A DNA stretch of 64,000 bases from Laceyella sediminis (GCF_003003125.1 NZ_PVTZ01000003.1:62001-126000), one strand, 5' to 3'; positions 9,623-19,642 are shown, counted from the first letter of the stretch. The notes: generated by a model from the letters alone, not told the origin. Program-made: numbers and translations.

Positions 9623-9654
9623 GACGGGAGGAATCTTTGGTCGTTCCTCCCGTC
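9623..9654 (-). terminator. Strong hairpin between valS and folC
   Basis: Perfect ten-base stem GACGGGAGGA/TCCTCCCGTC with a 12-base loop, 10 bases after the valS stop. There is no U-run, so it may attenuate or protect a 3' end rather than fully terminate, leaving some read-through into folC. Confidence 0.45.
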
Positions 9655-9663
9655 AACCGCCTT

Positions 9664-12321
9664 TTATGAACCTTTGATCTCCTGAATCCGTGCCAACACT
9701 TTCTCGCGTTTTTCCTTGTACTCTTCCCCTTTTTGCCGTTCCGCTTCCACCACATGTTCAGGTGCTTTGGCGACAAATCCCGGATTGGACAATTTCTTTT
9801 CAACGCGTTCTACTTCGGCGTTTAACTTTTTCAACTCCGCCTCCAAGCGTTTCACCGTCTGTTCCACATCAACCAGCCCCGCGAGCGGCAAGAACAGCTC
9901 AGCACCGGTCACTACCGCAGCCATCGATTTGTCGGGTCGCGCCAATGCAGGATCGATGGTCAATTGGTTCACTCCGCACAAACGCTTGATAGCCGCTTCG
10001 TTCCGTTCAAACGCCTGCCGGGTTTCCCCATCAGGACGCACCATCAATGACACTTGATGCTTAGGAGGTACTTCCATTTCAGCACGGATGTTGCGCACCG
10101 CACGGATCGTTTCGATTAACACTTGCATTTCATGAACCGCTTCTGGCGCGTCAAACGCTTCATTTACCTGAGGCCAAGCGGAAACGGTGATGCTTTCCCC
10201 TTCCACCGGCAGATGCTGCCAAATCTCTTCCGTGATGAAAGGCATCATCGGATGCAACAACCGCAATGCTTGATCCAGCACATGGGTCAGCACCGAGCGG
10301 GTCACGCGTTTGGCTTCTTCATCTTCTCCATACAGCGGTAGCTTGGCAAATTCAATGTACCAGTCGCACAGTTCATCCCAAATGAAGTTGTAGATCACAC
10401 GTCCCACTTCGCCAAATTCGTACCGTTCCAACAGGCGAGTGGCGTCTTTCACTGTCTCGTTGAGTCGGTGCAAAATCCATTTGTCGGCGATGGAGAACGG
10501 CCCTTTGAGTTCCAGTTCTTCAGCCGACACCCCTTCCAAGTGCATGAGCGCAAACCGGGACGCATTCCAGATCTTGTTGGCGAAGTTGCGCGCCGCCTCC
10601 ACCCGTTCAAAACGGAAGCGGAGGTCATTCCCCGGAGTACAACCAGTTGACAGCATATAGCGCATCGCATCTGCGCCATACTGGTCGATCACTTCCATCG
10701 GGTCAACGCCGTTCCCCAGAGACTTGGACATCTTTCTGCCTTCCGCATCGCGAACCAAACCGTTCATCAGCACATCTTTAAATGGAATCTGATCAGTGAA
10801 TTCCAACGCCGTAAAGATCATGCGCGCTACCCAGAAGTAGATGATGTCATAACCTGTCACCAAAACATCCGTGGGGAAATAACGCTTGAGGTCGTCCGTT
10901 TGCTCAGGCCAACCCAGCGTGGAGAAAGGCCACAATGCCGAGCTAAACCATGTGTCAAGCACATCCTCGTCTTGGCGCAATGCGTTGCTTTGGCAATGCG
11001 GACAAGTGGTCGGTTCCTCTCTAGCCACAGTCATTTCACCACACTCGTCGCAATACCACGCCGGGATGCGATGCCCCCACCACAATTGGCGCGAGATGCA
11101 CCAATCGCGCACGTTTTCAATCCAATTCAAGTAGATTTTCTCAAAGCGGTCAGGCACAAACTTTACGCCTTTCCCCTGTGTTTGCGCGTTGATGGCCCGT
11201 TCGGCGAGAGGCTTCATGGAAACGAACCATTGCGTGGACAGATACGGTTCGACTACGACTCCCGTCCGTTCACTGTGACCCACCGAGTGGACATGCTCCT
11301 CGATTTCAATCAACAAACCCGCCGCTTCCAAGTCTTTGACGATCTGTTTGCGGCATTCAAAGCGATCCATGCCTTGGTATTTCCCAGCCAACTCATTCAT
11401 CCGACCCTCTTCATTCATCACGAGGATTTGCGGCAATTGATGGCGTTGCCCCATCTCAAAGTCGTTCGGGTCATGAGCCGGCGTGATCTTCACTGCTCCG
11501 CTACCGAATTCCGGGTCAACATACGCATCGGCGATAATCGGAATCTCCCGCTCCACGAACGGCAAGATAACTGTTTTGCCGATAAGCCCTTGATACCGCT
11601 CATCATCGGGGTGAACGGCCACCGCCACGTCACCCAACATCGTTTCGGGACGCGTTGTCGCTACTCGGATGTAGCCTGAACCATCTTTGAGCGGATATTT
11701 TAAGTGATACAACGCGCCTTTAACTTCTTTATGGATTACTTCAATATCAGACAAAGCCGTGCGAGCTTTGGGGTCCCAGTTGATGATATATTTGCCGCGA
11801 TAAATGAGCCCCTTCTCATACAAGCGCACAAACACTTCTCTCACGGCGGCGGATAACCCTTCGTCCAATGTGAACCGCTCACGGCTGTAATCCAAGCTCA
11901 ACCCCAATTTGCGCCACTGGTCGGCGATGTTCTGGGCGTATTCATCTTTCCATTTCCACACTTCCGCCAAGAATTTTTCCCGACCCAAGTCGTGTCGGCT
12001 GATCCCTTGCTCCCGCAACTTCGCCTCGACCCGCGCCTGGGTGGCGATGCCAGCGTGGTCCATTCCTGGCAACCACAGGGCGTCATACCCGTTCATCCGT
12101 TTGAAACGAATTAAGATATCCTGGAGCGTTACGTTCAGCGCATGGCCAATGTGTAGCTTGCCGGTGACGTTTGGCGGGGGAATGACAATCGTAAACGGCT
12201 GTTTGCTTTGGTCTTTCCCCGCTTCGAAAAACTTCCCTTCAATCCAATAGTTGTACCATTTCGTTTCCGCCTGTTTCGGGTCGTAGGCGGATGGCAAATT
12301 GCTTTTCACTGGTTCACCCAT
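9664..12321 (-). CDS. valS: Valyl-tRNA synthetase
   Basis: Class I aminoacyl-tRNA synthetase charging tRNA-Val, with an editing domain that removes misactivated Thr. The 885-residue protein has the HIGH-type motif [16 protein letters not shown] near residue 49, KMSKS near residue 525, an editing region around residues 190-350, and a C-terminal coiled-coil arm ([15 protein letters not shown] onwards) that is typical of ValRS. The ATG at 12321 is nine bases after GAGGAGG. Expression should be governed by the T-box leader immediately upstream. Confidence 0.97.
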   Translation of the reverse strand: MGEPVKSNLPSAYDPKQAETKWYNYWIEGKFFEAGKDQSKQPFTIVIPPPNVTGKLHIGHALNVTLQDILIRFKRMNGYDALWLPGMDHAGIATQARVEAKLREQGISRHDLGREKFLAEVWKWKDEYAQNIADQWRKLGLSLDYSRERFTLDEGLSAAVREVFVRLYEKGLIYRGKYIINWDPKARTALSDIEVIHKEVKGALYHLKYPLKDGSGYIRVATTRPETMLGDVAVAVHPDDERYQGLIGKTVILPFVEREIPIIADAYVDPEFGSGAVKITPAHDPNDFEMGQRHQLPQILVMNEEGRMNELAGKYQGMDRFECRKQIVKDLEAAGLLIEIEEHVHSVGHSERTGVVVEPYLSTQWFVSMKPLAERAINAQTQGKGVKFVPDRFEKIYLNWIENVRDWCISRQLWWGHRIPAWYCDECGEMTVAREEPTTCPHCQSNALRQDEDVLDTWFSSALWPFSTLGWPEQTDDLKRYFPTDVLVTGYDIIYFWVARMIFTALEFTDQIPFKDVLMNGLVRDAEGRKMSKSLGNGVDPMEVIDQYGADAMRYMLSTGCTPGNDLRFRFERVEAARNFANKIWNASRFALMHLEGVSAEELELKGPFSIADKWILHRLNETVKDATRLLERYEFGEVGRVIYNFIWDELCDWYIEFAKLPLYGEDEEAKRVTRSVLTHVLDQALRLLHPMMPFITEEIWQHLPVEGESITVSAWPQVNEAFDAPEAVHEMQVLIETIRAVRNIRAEMEVPPKHQVSLMVRPDGETRQAFERNEAAIKRLCGVNQLTIDPALARPDKSMAAVVTGAELFLPLAGLVDVEQTVKRLEAELKKLNAEVERVEKKLSNPGFVAKAPEHVVEAERQKGEEYKEKREKVLARIQEIKGS

Positions 12322-12350
12322 CTTACATCCTCCTCACTGTTAGACAAAAT

Positions 12351-12386
12351 AAAAAACCTTCCGTCCCATGCAAAGGACGAAAGGTT
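12351..12386 (-). terminator. T-box regulated terminator of valS
   Basis: Minus-strand stem AACCTTTCGTCC/GGGACGGAAGGTT followed by a U6 run. It directly follows the T-box sequence and competes with the antiterminator that uncharged tRNA stabilises. Confidence 0.9.
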
Positions 12387-12625
12387 GTTTCGCGGTACCA
12401 CCTTTGTTCACCGAACCCAACTAGTCAGTTCAGTGCACTCTAGGGCCAGGTATCGGTTGGCGCCGGAACATCTTACACAGCAACACCCTTCAGATGTTCA
12501 GCTCAAGGGCGACGTTCAACGGTGTAACCTGAAGAAGCCTTCCAGCCGTGGGCTCCTCTCTCTGACAGGCTCTCTATCCCGCCTACTCTTCCCTTTCATA
12601 GCTTAATTAATCATTTATTGATTGT
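12351..12625 (-). promoter_or_regulatory. T-box leader of valS
   Basis: The canonical T-box AAGGTGGTACCGCG is at 12391-12404 on the minus strand, just before the intrinsic terminator. About 200 bases upstream lie stem I-like sequence and an AGAGAGAGGAG element near 12560. By family knowledge the leader pairs with the anticodon and 3' end of uncharged tRNA-Val to switch valS on. The specifier codon could not be placed with certainty by eye; a GTC triplet is present in the stem I region. Confidence 0.9.
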
Positions 12626-12631
12626 TTTATT

Positions 12632-12660
12632 ATATTACAACCTTTGAATGTGAGAGTCAA
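12632..12660 (-). promoter_or_regulatory. SigA-type promoter of valS leader
   Basis: -35 TTGACT (12655-12660), 17-base spacer, -10 TAATAT (12632-12637) on the minus strand. This places the transcript start just upstream of the T-box stem I. Confidence 0.75.
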
Positions 12661-12678
12661 ACAAACGCCCAAACAAAA

Positions 12679-12701
12679 TAAAAACGGCGATGGAGATCGC
12701 C
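12679..12701 (-). terminator. Terminator after the small membrane-protein gene
   Basis: Stem GGCGAT/ATCGCC (12686-12701) with a four-base loop, followed on the minus strand by GTTTTTATTTT. It separates the small gene upstream from the valS promoter. Confidence 0.8.
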
Positions 12702-12733
12702 AATGAATCATATGAGTCCAGTCCTGCCATATA

Positions 12734-12892
12734 TCAGCGAACACCAAACGTTTGTCTGATGTGATCATACATCGCCTGAGGATCGGCCAAGAAGGTCATC
12801 AACAATACTGTCACCAGCATCAGAATACTGAGAAACACCAAAAACAAAACACCGCGATATGCTTTTTTCACCATGGTTTTTACCATACTCAA
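12734..12892 (-). CDS. Small single-pass membrane protein, unknown
   Basis: A 52-codon ORF not resembling any family I recognise. It has a basic N-terminus (VKKAYRG), one long hydrophobic segment (LFLVFLSILMLVTVLLMTF) and a polar tail ending QTFGVR, so it should span the membrane once with the N-terminus inside. TTG at 12892 is preferred because AGGAAGGGG sits nine bases upstream; ATG at 12886 has poorer spacing. A good terminator follows, so this looks like a real monocistronic gene. Moderate confidence that it is expressed; function unknown. Confidence 0.55.
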   Translation of the reverse strand: MSMVKTMVKKAYRGVLFLVFLSILMLVTVLLMTFLADPQAMYDHIRQTFGVR

Positions 12893-13132
12893 CTTGAAAA
12901 TCCCCTTCCTGTCAGCATCCGCTTTTGGTCCCTATAACATATTCCTATTCTCCACGTTTCGTTCACTTCTGTCTAGTCTTTCTCCCAAATCTCCAAAAAA
13001 ACAAGCAACCACGCAACCTGTGGCATATAATTTGGTCATAAGCAACTTTTTTTCATTGGGCAACAAAAGATGAGGGGACGCTTGTCCCTTACCCTTTCTA
13101 TACCATCTTCTATGTAAGTGAGGAGATCCTTG

Positions 13133-13222
13133 ATGTTGGAAGTGATCTTATGGGTGCTTGCCCTTAGTTTACCATTAAAAGCCCTGCACAAACTTTTACA
13201 AAAAATAAAAAACCGGGGATAA
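13133..13222 (+). CDS. Possible 29-residue hydrophobic peptide
   Basis: A tiny plus-strand ORF with a strong ribosome binding site (GTGAGGAG, about six bases before the ATG). The product is a hydrophobic stretch (MLEVILWVLALSLPLKAL) followed by a basic tail (LLQKIKNRG), which would form one membrane helix anchored by positive charge. The TAA stop lies in the loop of the hairpin that terminates the opposing ysxE gene, so the two units converge. The layout recalls type I toxin peptides, but no antitoxin RNA was identified and this may be chance. Confidence 0.35.
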   Translation: MLEVILWVLALSLPLKALHKLLQKIKNRG

Positions 13223-13230
13223 CCCCGATT
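13201..13230 (-). terminator. Terminator after ysxE
   Basis: Stem CGGGG/CCCCG with loop TTAT in the minus-strand direction, followed by a U-rich tract (GTTTTTTATTTTT). It lies immediately downstream of the ysxE stop. Confidence 0.8.
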
Positions 13231-13234
13231 CAAA

Positions 13235-14308
13235 CTAGCGATAATTTGCCCTTTTCCTTTTCTTCTTGCGTCCGGGTTGGTGAGAGGCGACCTGGACTTT
13301 TTCCCGCTCTTCTTTTTTCTTTTTGGACGGCCACAAACTTTTCACCAGCTCCTGCATTTGTTCATGCTGGCTGATCTCGCGCTCGAAACGCTTGGTGAAT
13401 TGCGGCTCTGCCATGGCGGTACGCGGTTTGTCGAAATACCGCCCTAGTGTTTTCAATATTCGCTCGGGGTATGACAAATACAAGGCCAACAACCGTTTCT
13501 CTTTGGGCTCTAACTTCCACACCCGTTCATAAGCCTCAAACAGCTTGAACGGATCTGCCTCATCATGGAGCGAAAAACGCTGGATGGCGAGAGCTACATC
13601 ACGGGCTGGCGTATCTACTTGCGCGTGGTCAAAATCAATCAGATACACTTGCTCCTCGTCCTGTACCACATTGCTGGGATGAACCCTGCCATGGCAGAGA
13701 ACGGCGCGCGGCAAGGAGGCGTTCTCACTTTCGCGGTAGCGTTCCAATCCCCGGATGGCAAATTGAAAGCTACGGTCCAGCTGTTCTTTGGCGCTTGCGA
13801 AGGCCTGTTCAAATGGGGAGATGAATTCGCGATCCTTCCCGTGTTTCGCATATTGATCCAACATCTCCATCTTGCGCTTCCAAGACTCGATGTCTTCTTG
13901 CCGGATGGACGGCGCCAACTCATCCAATTTTTTGCAACCTGGTTCCGTCGCCTGATGCAAACGGGCTAAAGCCCCCATCGCTTCCTCAGATGACCAGCGC
14001 TTTCCATCTGGGACAGACCGCCGCTTCCAAGGAACCATATACCAACAGGTGCCTTCCACTTCGGCCACTGGCTCCCCTTGTTTGGTCTCCATCCAAGGCA
14101 ACAGATGGTTACACCCCGATTGAATTGCCTCATTCAACAGTTGGTGCAAGAGGTACAATTTTTCACGTGGGGCTCTGGAACACTTCAGCGCATATTCCCC
14201 TTCAGGCAAAGCCAGGTAGATCACGCTACCCACTTTTTCCATATACGCATCTTCATAACCGTATTGCCGCAACACTTCCCACACTAAAGCTGATCGGTCC
14301 ACTGCCAC
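13235..14308 (-). CDS. ysxE: CotS/YsxE-family spore coat kinase-like protein
   Basis: Protein of the aminoglycoside-phosphotransferase fold found in spore coats. The 357-residue product has the kinase-like catalytic segment VLCHGRVHPSNVV near residue 219 and IDFDHAQVDTPARDVA near residue 240, with the usual HGD replaced by HGR, so phosphotransfer may be lost. The C-terminus is strongly basic (KKKKEEREK, then RKKKRKRANYR). The GTG start at 14308 follows AAAGGGGG. It comes 18 bases after spoVID, the same order as in Bacillus subtilis, where ysxE is part of the sporulation unit. Confidence 0.85.
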   Translation of the reverse strand: MAVDRSALVWEVLRQYGYEDAYMEKVGSVIYLALPEGEYALKCSRAPREKLYLLHQLLNEAIQSGCNHLLPWMETKQGEPVAEVEGTCWYMVPWKRRSVPDGKRWSSEEAMGALARLHQATEPGCKKLDELAPSIRQEDIESWKRKMEMLDQYAKHGKDREFISPFEQAFASAKEQLDRSFQFAIRGLERYRESENASLPRAVLCHGRVHPSNVVQDEEQVYLIDFDHAQVDTPARDVALAIQRFSLHDEADPFKLFEAYERVWKLEPKEKRLLALYLSYPERILKTLGRYFDKPRTAMAEPQFTKRFEREISQHEQMQELVKSLWPSKKKKEEREKVQVASHQPGRKKKRKRANYR

Positions 14309-14326
14309 TCCCCCTTTCCGTGGGCA

Positions 14327-15418
14327 TCAACGCTTTTTGCCGTGCCAACCAAACGCAGAAATCTCTGCATGCGGACTTGGGTGTTCAGGCTGCTTGGGCA
14401 CATTTAAAATCTGCCCTTCAACCAGCACGTCTGTCTGCAATCGGTTTAGCCTGATCAACTCATTAGCCGATACGTTATATCTGTTCGCCACTGTGTCAAT
14501 CGTGTCATCTTTCTGGACAATAACCATTTTCATCGGCACAAACGCTTCTTCTTTTTCCCGCAACAACCAGCCGATCCAGGAAGCGTTTTCCTGCTTCTCG
14601 TCGGGTTGTGCGCCATCCGCTTGTTCCGTATCGGCTTTTTCCGAGTCATCCGAATCCGACATTTCCACCGGCTCAGGCTGTTCCCCTTCCTTGATCGACT
14701 CCGCCGTCTGTGCCTGCTTGCTCGCCTGGCGTTCACGCCAGAAGTCTTGGGGATCGACTGTCAACGCCTTTTGCTCTTCGGAATTGGCTTGCATCGACTC
14801 GATCGACTCCACCGGTTGAATCAAATGCACATCTTGCTCTTCGTGCTCGGCGTCACCCACCTGCGGATCATCAGGTGTCTCCAATTCAATCTCCACTTTG
14901 GCGTCATCAAAATCATGCTGTTGCGCAAGCGAAGCCATCGGTTGGGCCGACTGTCCCGAAAAGACCGGCAGGGATTCTTCCTCTCCGGACCGTGCCACTT
15001 CGCTAGGCGTCTCCTCATTTCTTTCAGGCAACAACCCGTCGATCATCAGAATCGCATCGATCTTCAATTCGTAAGGGGACAACACTTGATAATCAAATGC
15101 CTCCACCTCCGCCGAGATCTGGTCTTCTTCCGCGCGGTCACGCGGGAGCGTGATCTCAACCGGAATGACATAAGCCAGTTCTTGCTGATCGTCCTCTCCA
15201 TTCGTATGTACATCTGGCTCACTTTCGTCTTCCCGCTGCTTGAGATAAGACCCATTCAGCCGCAGATACCCCTGGATCTTCAAATGTTGCCCTTCATCCT
15301 TGATTTCGATGTCGGGATACAAGTCCAGCTCCAGGAGGGTGTCAATGCCAGGTTGCTGTGATTGGAGGCGAACATTTTCCGATATGTCGAAACGGAGTTG
15401 GGTGAAACTGCTTTCCAT
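14327..15418 (-). CDS. spoVID: SpoVID-like spore coat morphogenetic protein with LysM domain
   Basis: Spore coat assembly protein that encases the forespore. The 363-residue product has an N-terminal SpoVID-type region (FTQLRFDISENVRL onward), a long acidic Glu/Asp/Gln-rich middle, and a C-terminal LysM domain (VQKDDTIDTVANRYNVSA). The ATG at 15418 is nine bases after AAGGAGGG; upstream residues in the same frame are not needed. It is followed by ysxE, which supports the name. A possible SigE promoter lies about 100 bases upstream. The acidic central region is the least conserved part of this family. Confidence 0.88.
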   Translation of the reverse strand: MESSFTQLRFDISENVRLQSQQPGIDTLLELDLYPDIEIKDEGQHLKIQGYLRLNGSYLKQREDESEPDVHTNGEDDQQELAYVIPVEITLPRDRAEEDQISAEVEAFDYQVLSPYELKIDAILMIDGLLPERNEETPSEVARSGEEESLPVFSGQSAQPMASLAQQHDFDDAKVEIELETPDDPQVGDAEHEEQDVHLIQPVESIESMQANSEEQKALTVDPQDFWRERQASKQAQTAESIKEGEQPEPVEMSDSDDSEKADTEQADGAQPDEKQENASWIGWLLREKEEAFVPMKMVIVQKDDTIDTVANRYNVSANELIRLNRLQTDVLVEGQILNVPKQPEHPSPHAEISAFGWHGKKR

Positions 15419-15503
15419 ATACACAATCCCTCCTTGTGAGGTTCGTGCCGTACCGCTTGACTCAACGTTCAAACACGTGGGTCATCGGTTAAGACGTTAC
15501 TGT

Positions 15504-15533
15504 ATCTATATGCGTTCAAAATGGAGTTATAAC
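15504..15533 (-). promoter_or_regulatory. Possible SigE-type promoter for spoVID
   Basis: Minus-strand GTTATAAC (15526-15533) and CATATAGAT (15504-15512) separated by 13 bases resemble the SigE -35 ATA and -10 CATACAAT elements. The match is partial; the call leans on the known mother-cell expression of spoVID. Confidence 0.3.
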
Positions 15534-15603
15534 CCAACCCAGACAAGACCGGGTCTTTAAGCGGAGAGCTTGTAGGGAAAACTGCCGGAGTGATGCCGCG
15601 CAA

Positions 15604-15645
15604 CAAAAAAAGCCTATCTTTTCGCCAACGCGAAAAGATAGGCTT
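15604..15645 (-). terminator. Terminator after hemL
   Basis: Perfect 15-base stem AGCCTATCTTTTCGC/GCGAAAAGATAGGCT with a four-base loop, then a run of U on the minus strand, 15 bases after the hemL stop. Confidence 0.93.
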
Positions 15646-15659
15646 TCATTAGAACAAAT

Positions 15660-16952
15660 TTATTTTTTCAAGCGGGCCAGTGCGCGGCGGTTCGCTTCCA
15701 ACGTACGGTTCAAATCCTCATCCTGATGAGCCATCGAAATAAACATGCCTTCAAATTGTGAAGGGGGAATCAGAATCCCTTCCTCCATCATCAGGCGGAA
15801 ATACTCGGCAAAACGCTCCGTATCCGCTTGCTTCGCTTGGGTATAGCTCGTAACCGCCTCTCCGGTGAAAAAGAGACAGACCATCGAACCAACACGGTTG
15901 ATATGGTGTGGGATGCCCGCTTCTTCCGCATTGCGGCGCAAACCCTCCTCCAAAATCCGTCCTTTGCGTTCTAACTCTTCATAAGCAGCTGGTGTCATTT
16001 CTGACAAGGTAGCATAACCGGCGGCCATGGCCAGCGGATTGCCCGACAGCGTTCCCGCTTGGTACACCGGACCAACTGGTGCGACCTGTTCCATAATCTC
16101 CTTTTTGCCACCATAAGCCCCCACCGGAAGGCCGCCGCCGATCACTTTGCCCATCGTCGTCAAATCAGGAGTGATGCCGTAGCGCCCTTGGGCCGAGTGA
16201 TAACCAACCCGGAAACCGGTCATCACTTCGTCAAAAATGAGCAATGCTCCATGCTGTTCCGTCAACTCCCGCAACCCCTCAAGGAACCCAGGCTGAGGAG
16301 GAACGACGCCCATGTTTCCAGCCACCGGCTCCAAGATGACGGCGGCAATTTCTTCACCCACTTTTTCAAACACCAGCTTGACGCTATCCAAATCATTGTA
16401 AGGTACCGTCAAGGTGTGCTGAGCGATATTCTCGGGCACGCCGGGGCTGTCCGGCAAGCCCAAGGTGGCCACGCCGGAGCCAGCTTTAATGAGCAGGCTG
16501 TCGGAATGTCCGTGATAGCTTCCTTCAAATTTGAGGATCTTGTTGCGTCCGGTGTATGCGCGAGCCAAACGCAAGGCACTCATCGTGGCCTCCGTTCCCG
16601 AGTTGACCATGCGCACAATCTCAACCGATGGCATGCGTTCAACCACTGTCTCAGCCATCAAGGTCTCCAATTCGGTCGGAGCACCAAAGCTGGTTCCCTT
16701 CTCCGCAGTCGTTTTGATAGCTTCCACCACTTTAGGGTGAGCATGCCCCAAAATGAGAGGCCCCCATGAACCGATGTAATCGATGTATTCGTTTCCGTCC
16801 ACATCCACCACTTTGGAACCGAACCCGCGCTCAACAAACACCGGATTCATCTTCACTGATCTAAATGCGCGAACCGGACTGTTCACTCCGCCTGGAATCA
16901 CTTGTTGGGCTTGCCGGTAATTCGCGATGGAACGATCATATCCTTTATGCAT
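15660..16952 (-). CDS. hemL: Glutamate-1-semialdehyde 2,1-aminomutase
   Basis: PLP enzyme that converts glutamate-1-semialdehyde to 5-aminolevulinate in the C5 pathway. The 430-residue protein has [10 protein letters not shown] near the N-terminus, [30 protein letters not shown], and the PLP lysine region [18 protein letters not shown] near residue 265. ATG at 16952 has AAAGGTAG eight bases before; a GTG three codons upstream is also possible. It is the last gene of the tetrapyrrole cluster, separated from hemB here by an aminotransferase gene and terminators. Confidence 0.96.
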   Translation of the reverse strand: MHKGYDRSIANYRQAQQVIPGGVNSPVRAFRSVKMNPVFVERGFGSKVVDVDGNEYIDYIGSWGPLILGHAHPKVVEAIKTTAEKGTSFGAPTELETLMAETVVERMPSVEIVRMVNSGTEATMSALRLARAYTGRNKILKFEGSYHGHSDSLLIKAGSGVATLGLPDSPGVPENIAQHTLTVPYNDLDSVKLVFEKVGEEIAAVILEPVAGNMGVVPPQPGFLEGLRELTEQHGALLIFDEVMTGFRVGYHSAQGRYGITPDLTTMGKVIGGGLPVGAYGGKKEIMEQVAPVGPVYQAGTLSGNPLAMAAGYATLSEMTPAAYEELERKGRILEEGLRRNAEEAGIPHHINRVGSMVCLFFTGEAVTSYTQAKQADTERFAEYFRLMMEEGILIPPSQFEGMFISMAHQDEDLNRTLEANRRALARLKK

Positions 16953-17040
16953 CCATATCACTACCTTTTATGTAAAACTCTTCACAAACATATTGTACCT
17001 CAAATAAAGCAAACCCATCTAATGGAAAAGCGACTTTTTT

Positions 17041-17080
17041 GAGAAAATGGGAGCTTCGCCCGTAAACCGGCCCGCTCCCA
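17041..17080 (-). terminator. Probable terminator after the aminotransferase gene
   Basis: Stem TGGGAGC/GCTCCCA with internal pairing (GGGCC with GGGC region), followed by ATTTTCTC on the minus strand. It stands between the aminotransferase and hemL, suggesting hemL has its own promoter. Confidence 0.55.
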
Positions 17081-17135
17081 TCTATGATGTAAGTCTGATC
17101 AAGCTATTGAGGAGTATCGGGTGCAGCCGATAACC

Positions 17136-18365
17136 TCACTCTACTAGATTGACCGGCATTCCGGCGCTTGCCTCCACCTCGTCCCCGCCGAAGAACGCCC
17201 GCAATTGGCGAAACACGTCCTTAGAACGCTGGATTTGTTCCAGCGACACACTGAAGGACACGCGGAAATGACCCGCTCGGCCAAATTGGCTACCCGGCAC
17301 AACCAAGAGATGGAACCGCTCCATCGCTTCCATGCAAAAAGCCACGTCATCGGGAATGGGCGACTTCGGAAAGATAAAAAATCCCCCTTGCGGCGGGAGA
17401 AACGAAAAGCCCGCTTCCCGCAGGATATCAGACATCATCTCGCTACGAAGCCGATAAGGAGAAGCATCCACTTCTAGACTACCCATACCGGCGATAGCCC
17501 GTTGCATCAGCATCGGAGCGTGCAAAAATCCCATCACCCGGTTGCAGTAAGCCAGCGCAGCCGCAAGCAAATCCTTGTGCTCAAATGCTTCATTGAGCGC
17601 AATATAACCGACCCGTTCCCCGGCGAGTCCCAATTCTTTGCTGAAGGAACCAACAAAAATCACACGGTCGCTGGCGGAAAACGGATTAGCGTATGTGCCA
17701 CCAAAGGTCAATTGGTCATAAGGGGAGTCATACACCAAAAACAGCTGGCGCCCTGTCTCTGCTTCCCACTCAGCCATCATCCGGCCCAATTGCGACAGGT
17801 TCTCCTGTGAAAACACTTTGCCGGTCGGATTGTGGGGTGAATTGACCATGATCGCTTTCGTCTTGTCCGTAAGCGCCTCTTTAACGCAGTCGATGTCGAT
17901 ATCAAAAGACTCCTCCGTCAGCGGAACGATGGTGCAGGCTCCACCGAAGTTGGTCACATACCGCTCGTATTCCAAAAAATACGGAGCCAGTAATACCACT
18001 TCATCACCGGGGTTCAATATACTTCTAAACACCAGGTTCAGCGCTCCCGCCGCCCCCGATGTCATTACTACATGTGCCGGTGAGAATCCAGTTTGATAGC
18101 GGTTGGCCAAGTAAGCGGCAATGCGCTCCCGGGCTTCATACAACCCTTGATAATCACCATAAGAATGCTTGCCGGCCAGAGGTTCATCCACAACCTGGCG
18201 CAAGGACTGATAAAAGGCTTCCGGTGGCTCCAAGGCAGGGCCACCAATGGAAAAGTCAAACACATGCTCCTCACCATGCAACTGTTTCAATCTCTTCCCT
18301 TCTTGAAACATGACGCGAATCCAAGAATGCTCATTGAGTGAATTGGCAATGTCATGGGAAATCAT
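17136..18365 (-). CDS. PLP-dependent class I/II aminotransferase
   Basis: A 409-residue fold-type I aminotransferase. Visible motifs are the pyrophosphate/phosphate loop TSGAAGALNLVFR near 105, NSPHNPTGKVFS near 174, YDSPYDQLTF near 212, the PLP Schiff-base lysine in VGSFSKELGLAGERVGY near 240, and the C-terminal FRVSFSVSLEQI with the substrate carboxylate Arg. Aspartate or aromatic substrates are possible; the sequence alone does not decide. ATG at 18365 follows AAAGGAGAA. Its place between hemB and hemL is unusual, since the two flanks are heme genes, but it is bounded by terminators on both sides. Confidence 0.85.
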   Translation of the reverse strand: MISHDIANSLNEHSWIRVMFQEGKRLKQLHGEEHVFDFSIGGPALEPPEAFYQSLRQVVDEPLAGKHSYGDYQGLYEARERIAAYLANRYQTGFSPAHVVMTSGAAGALNLVFRSILNPGDEVVLLAPYFLEYERYVTNFGGACTIVPLTEESFDIDIDCVKEALTDKTKAIMVNSPHNPTGKVFSQENLSQLGRMMAEWEAETGRQLFLVYDSPYDQLTFGGTYANPFSASDRVIFVGSFSKELGLAGERVGYIALNEAFEHKDLLAAALAYCNRVMGFLHAPMLMQRAIAGMGSLEVDASPYRLRSEMMSDILREAGFSFLPPQGGFFIFPKSPIPDDVAFCMEAMERFHLLVVPGSQFGRAGHFRVSFSVSLEQIQRSKDVFRQLRAFFGGDEVEASAGMPVNLVE

Positions 18366-18574
18366 CGTATTCTCCTTTTACCGTCTTTTGCGGATAGGTA
18401 TGGGCAGGCAACCGCACAACATCGCTTGTCCCACCCTCTTACCACTAGCAGAATGGTCAGACGAATCCGACTTAATATCAAATCATACCGCATAACCATC
18501 TGCTTATCCAGAACCTCTTACAAAAAAATATCTCCCCTTGTGATTCCGCCGACATTTCCTATAAAACGTGCAAT

Positions 18575-18640
18575 CAAAAAACGAGCCTCTGTTTTCCAGG
18601 AGGCCCGTCATGCGGCTGGACTCTTGGCTAAAGTCCAGCC
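18575..18640 (-). terminator. Double hairpin terminator at the end of the hemA-hemB operon
   Basis: First stem GGCTGGACT/AGTCCAGCC (18614-18640), then ACGGGCCTC/GAGGCTCGT (18581-18608) followed by U6 on the minus strand. This and the aminotransferase promoter region fill the 300-base gap before hemB; no gene is seen there. Confidence 0.85.
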
Positions 18641-18667
18641 ATCCTTTATGCATTTGCTTGCATTGGC

Positions 18668-19642
18668 TTATCCTTTTCGCAACCAGCGGGCGATGTCTTT
18701 GGCATGGTAGGTGATAATGAGGTCAGCACCAGCACGTTTAAACGAAAGCATGGTTTCCATCACTACTTTTTCCTCATCAATCCATCCATTGAGCGCCGCG
18801 GCTTTGATCATGGAGTACTCCCCGCTCACATTGTAGACAACGACGGGCAAATCAAACCGCTCTTTCACCCGATAGATCACATCCATATAAGACATCGCTG
18901 GCTTGACCATCAGCATATCGGCCCCTTCAGCGACGTCGGATGCCGCTTCCCGCATGGCTTCACGGGCGTTGGCTGGGTCCATCTGATACGAACGGCGGTC
19001 ACCAAATTCCGGAGTGGAGTGGGCTGCATCACGGAATGGACCATAGTAGTTGGAAGCGTATTTCACAGCATAAGACAGAATTGGAATATGCGCGTAACCC
19101 GCCTCATCCAAGCCTTTCCGAATCGCGTAAACAAACCCATCCATCATATTGGAAGGAGCAATCATGTCAGCGCCCGCTTCCGCTTGCGACACGGCGGTCG
19201 CCGCCAACCGGCGCAGGGAGGGATCATTGAGCACTTCCCCATTTTCCACGATACCGCAATGGCCGTGCGAAGTGTATTGGCACAAACAGGTGTCGGCAAT
19301 CACATAAAAAGAAGGATGCGTTTCTTTGATCTTGCGAATCGCTCGTTGCACAATGCCATGATCGTGGTCTGCTTGGCTACCCACCTCATCTTTCTCGGCG
19401 GGCACACCAAAAACCATCAAAGATGAGATGCCCAATGCCTTGAGTTCCTCCAACTCTTCTTCAAGCCGGTCTAGCGACAAGTGGAACACGCCAGGCATTG
19501 ATGGCACTTCATTTTTAATGTTCTCCCCTTCAACCACAAACATGGGGTAAATCAAATCCTCCACATGCAGATGGTGTTCGCGCACCAAGTTACGGATCAC
19601 TTCGTTGGCGCGTAAACGACGATGGCGCATGAATGGTTGCAT
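18668..19642 (-). CDS. hemB: Delta-aminolevulinic acid dehydratase (porphobilinogen synthase)
   Basis: Condenses two 5-aminolevulinate molecules into porphobilinogen. The 324-residue protein contains the cysteine-rich zinc site [14 protein letters not shown] near residue 120, marking the zinc-dependent type, and the catalytic lysines in [14 protein letters not shown] near 196 and [12 protein letters not shown] near 249. ATG at 19642 is preceded by GAGGAG. Last gene of the hemA-X-sirC-C-cobA/hemD-B string, with a double terminator after it. Confidence 0.97.
   Translation of the reverse strand: MQPFMRHRRLRANEVIRNLVREHHLHVEDLIYPMFVVEGENIKNEVPSMPGVFHLSLDRLEEELEELKALGISSLMVFGVPAEKDEVGSQADHDHGIVQRAIRKIKETHPSFYVIADTCLCQYTSHGHCGIVENGEVLNDPSLRRLAATAVSQAEAGADMIAPSNMMDGFVYAIRKGLDEAGYAHIPILSYAVKYASNYYGPFRDAAHSTPEFGDRRSYQMDPANAREAMREAASDVAEGADMLMVKPAMSYMDVIYRVKERFDLPVVVYNVSGEYSMIKAAALNGWIDEEKVVMETMLSFKRAGADLIITYHAKDIARWLRKG

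Noticed and set aside
13036-13233. 65-codon minus-strand ORF after ysxE
   Set aside because: No RBS; it starts inside the ysxE terminator and has no conserved features.
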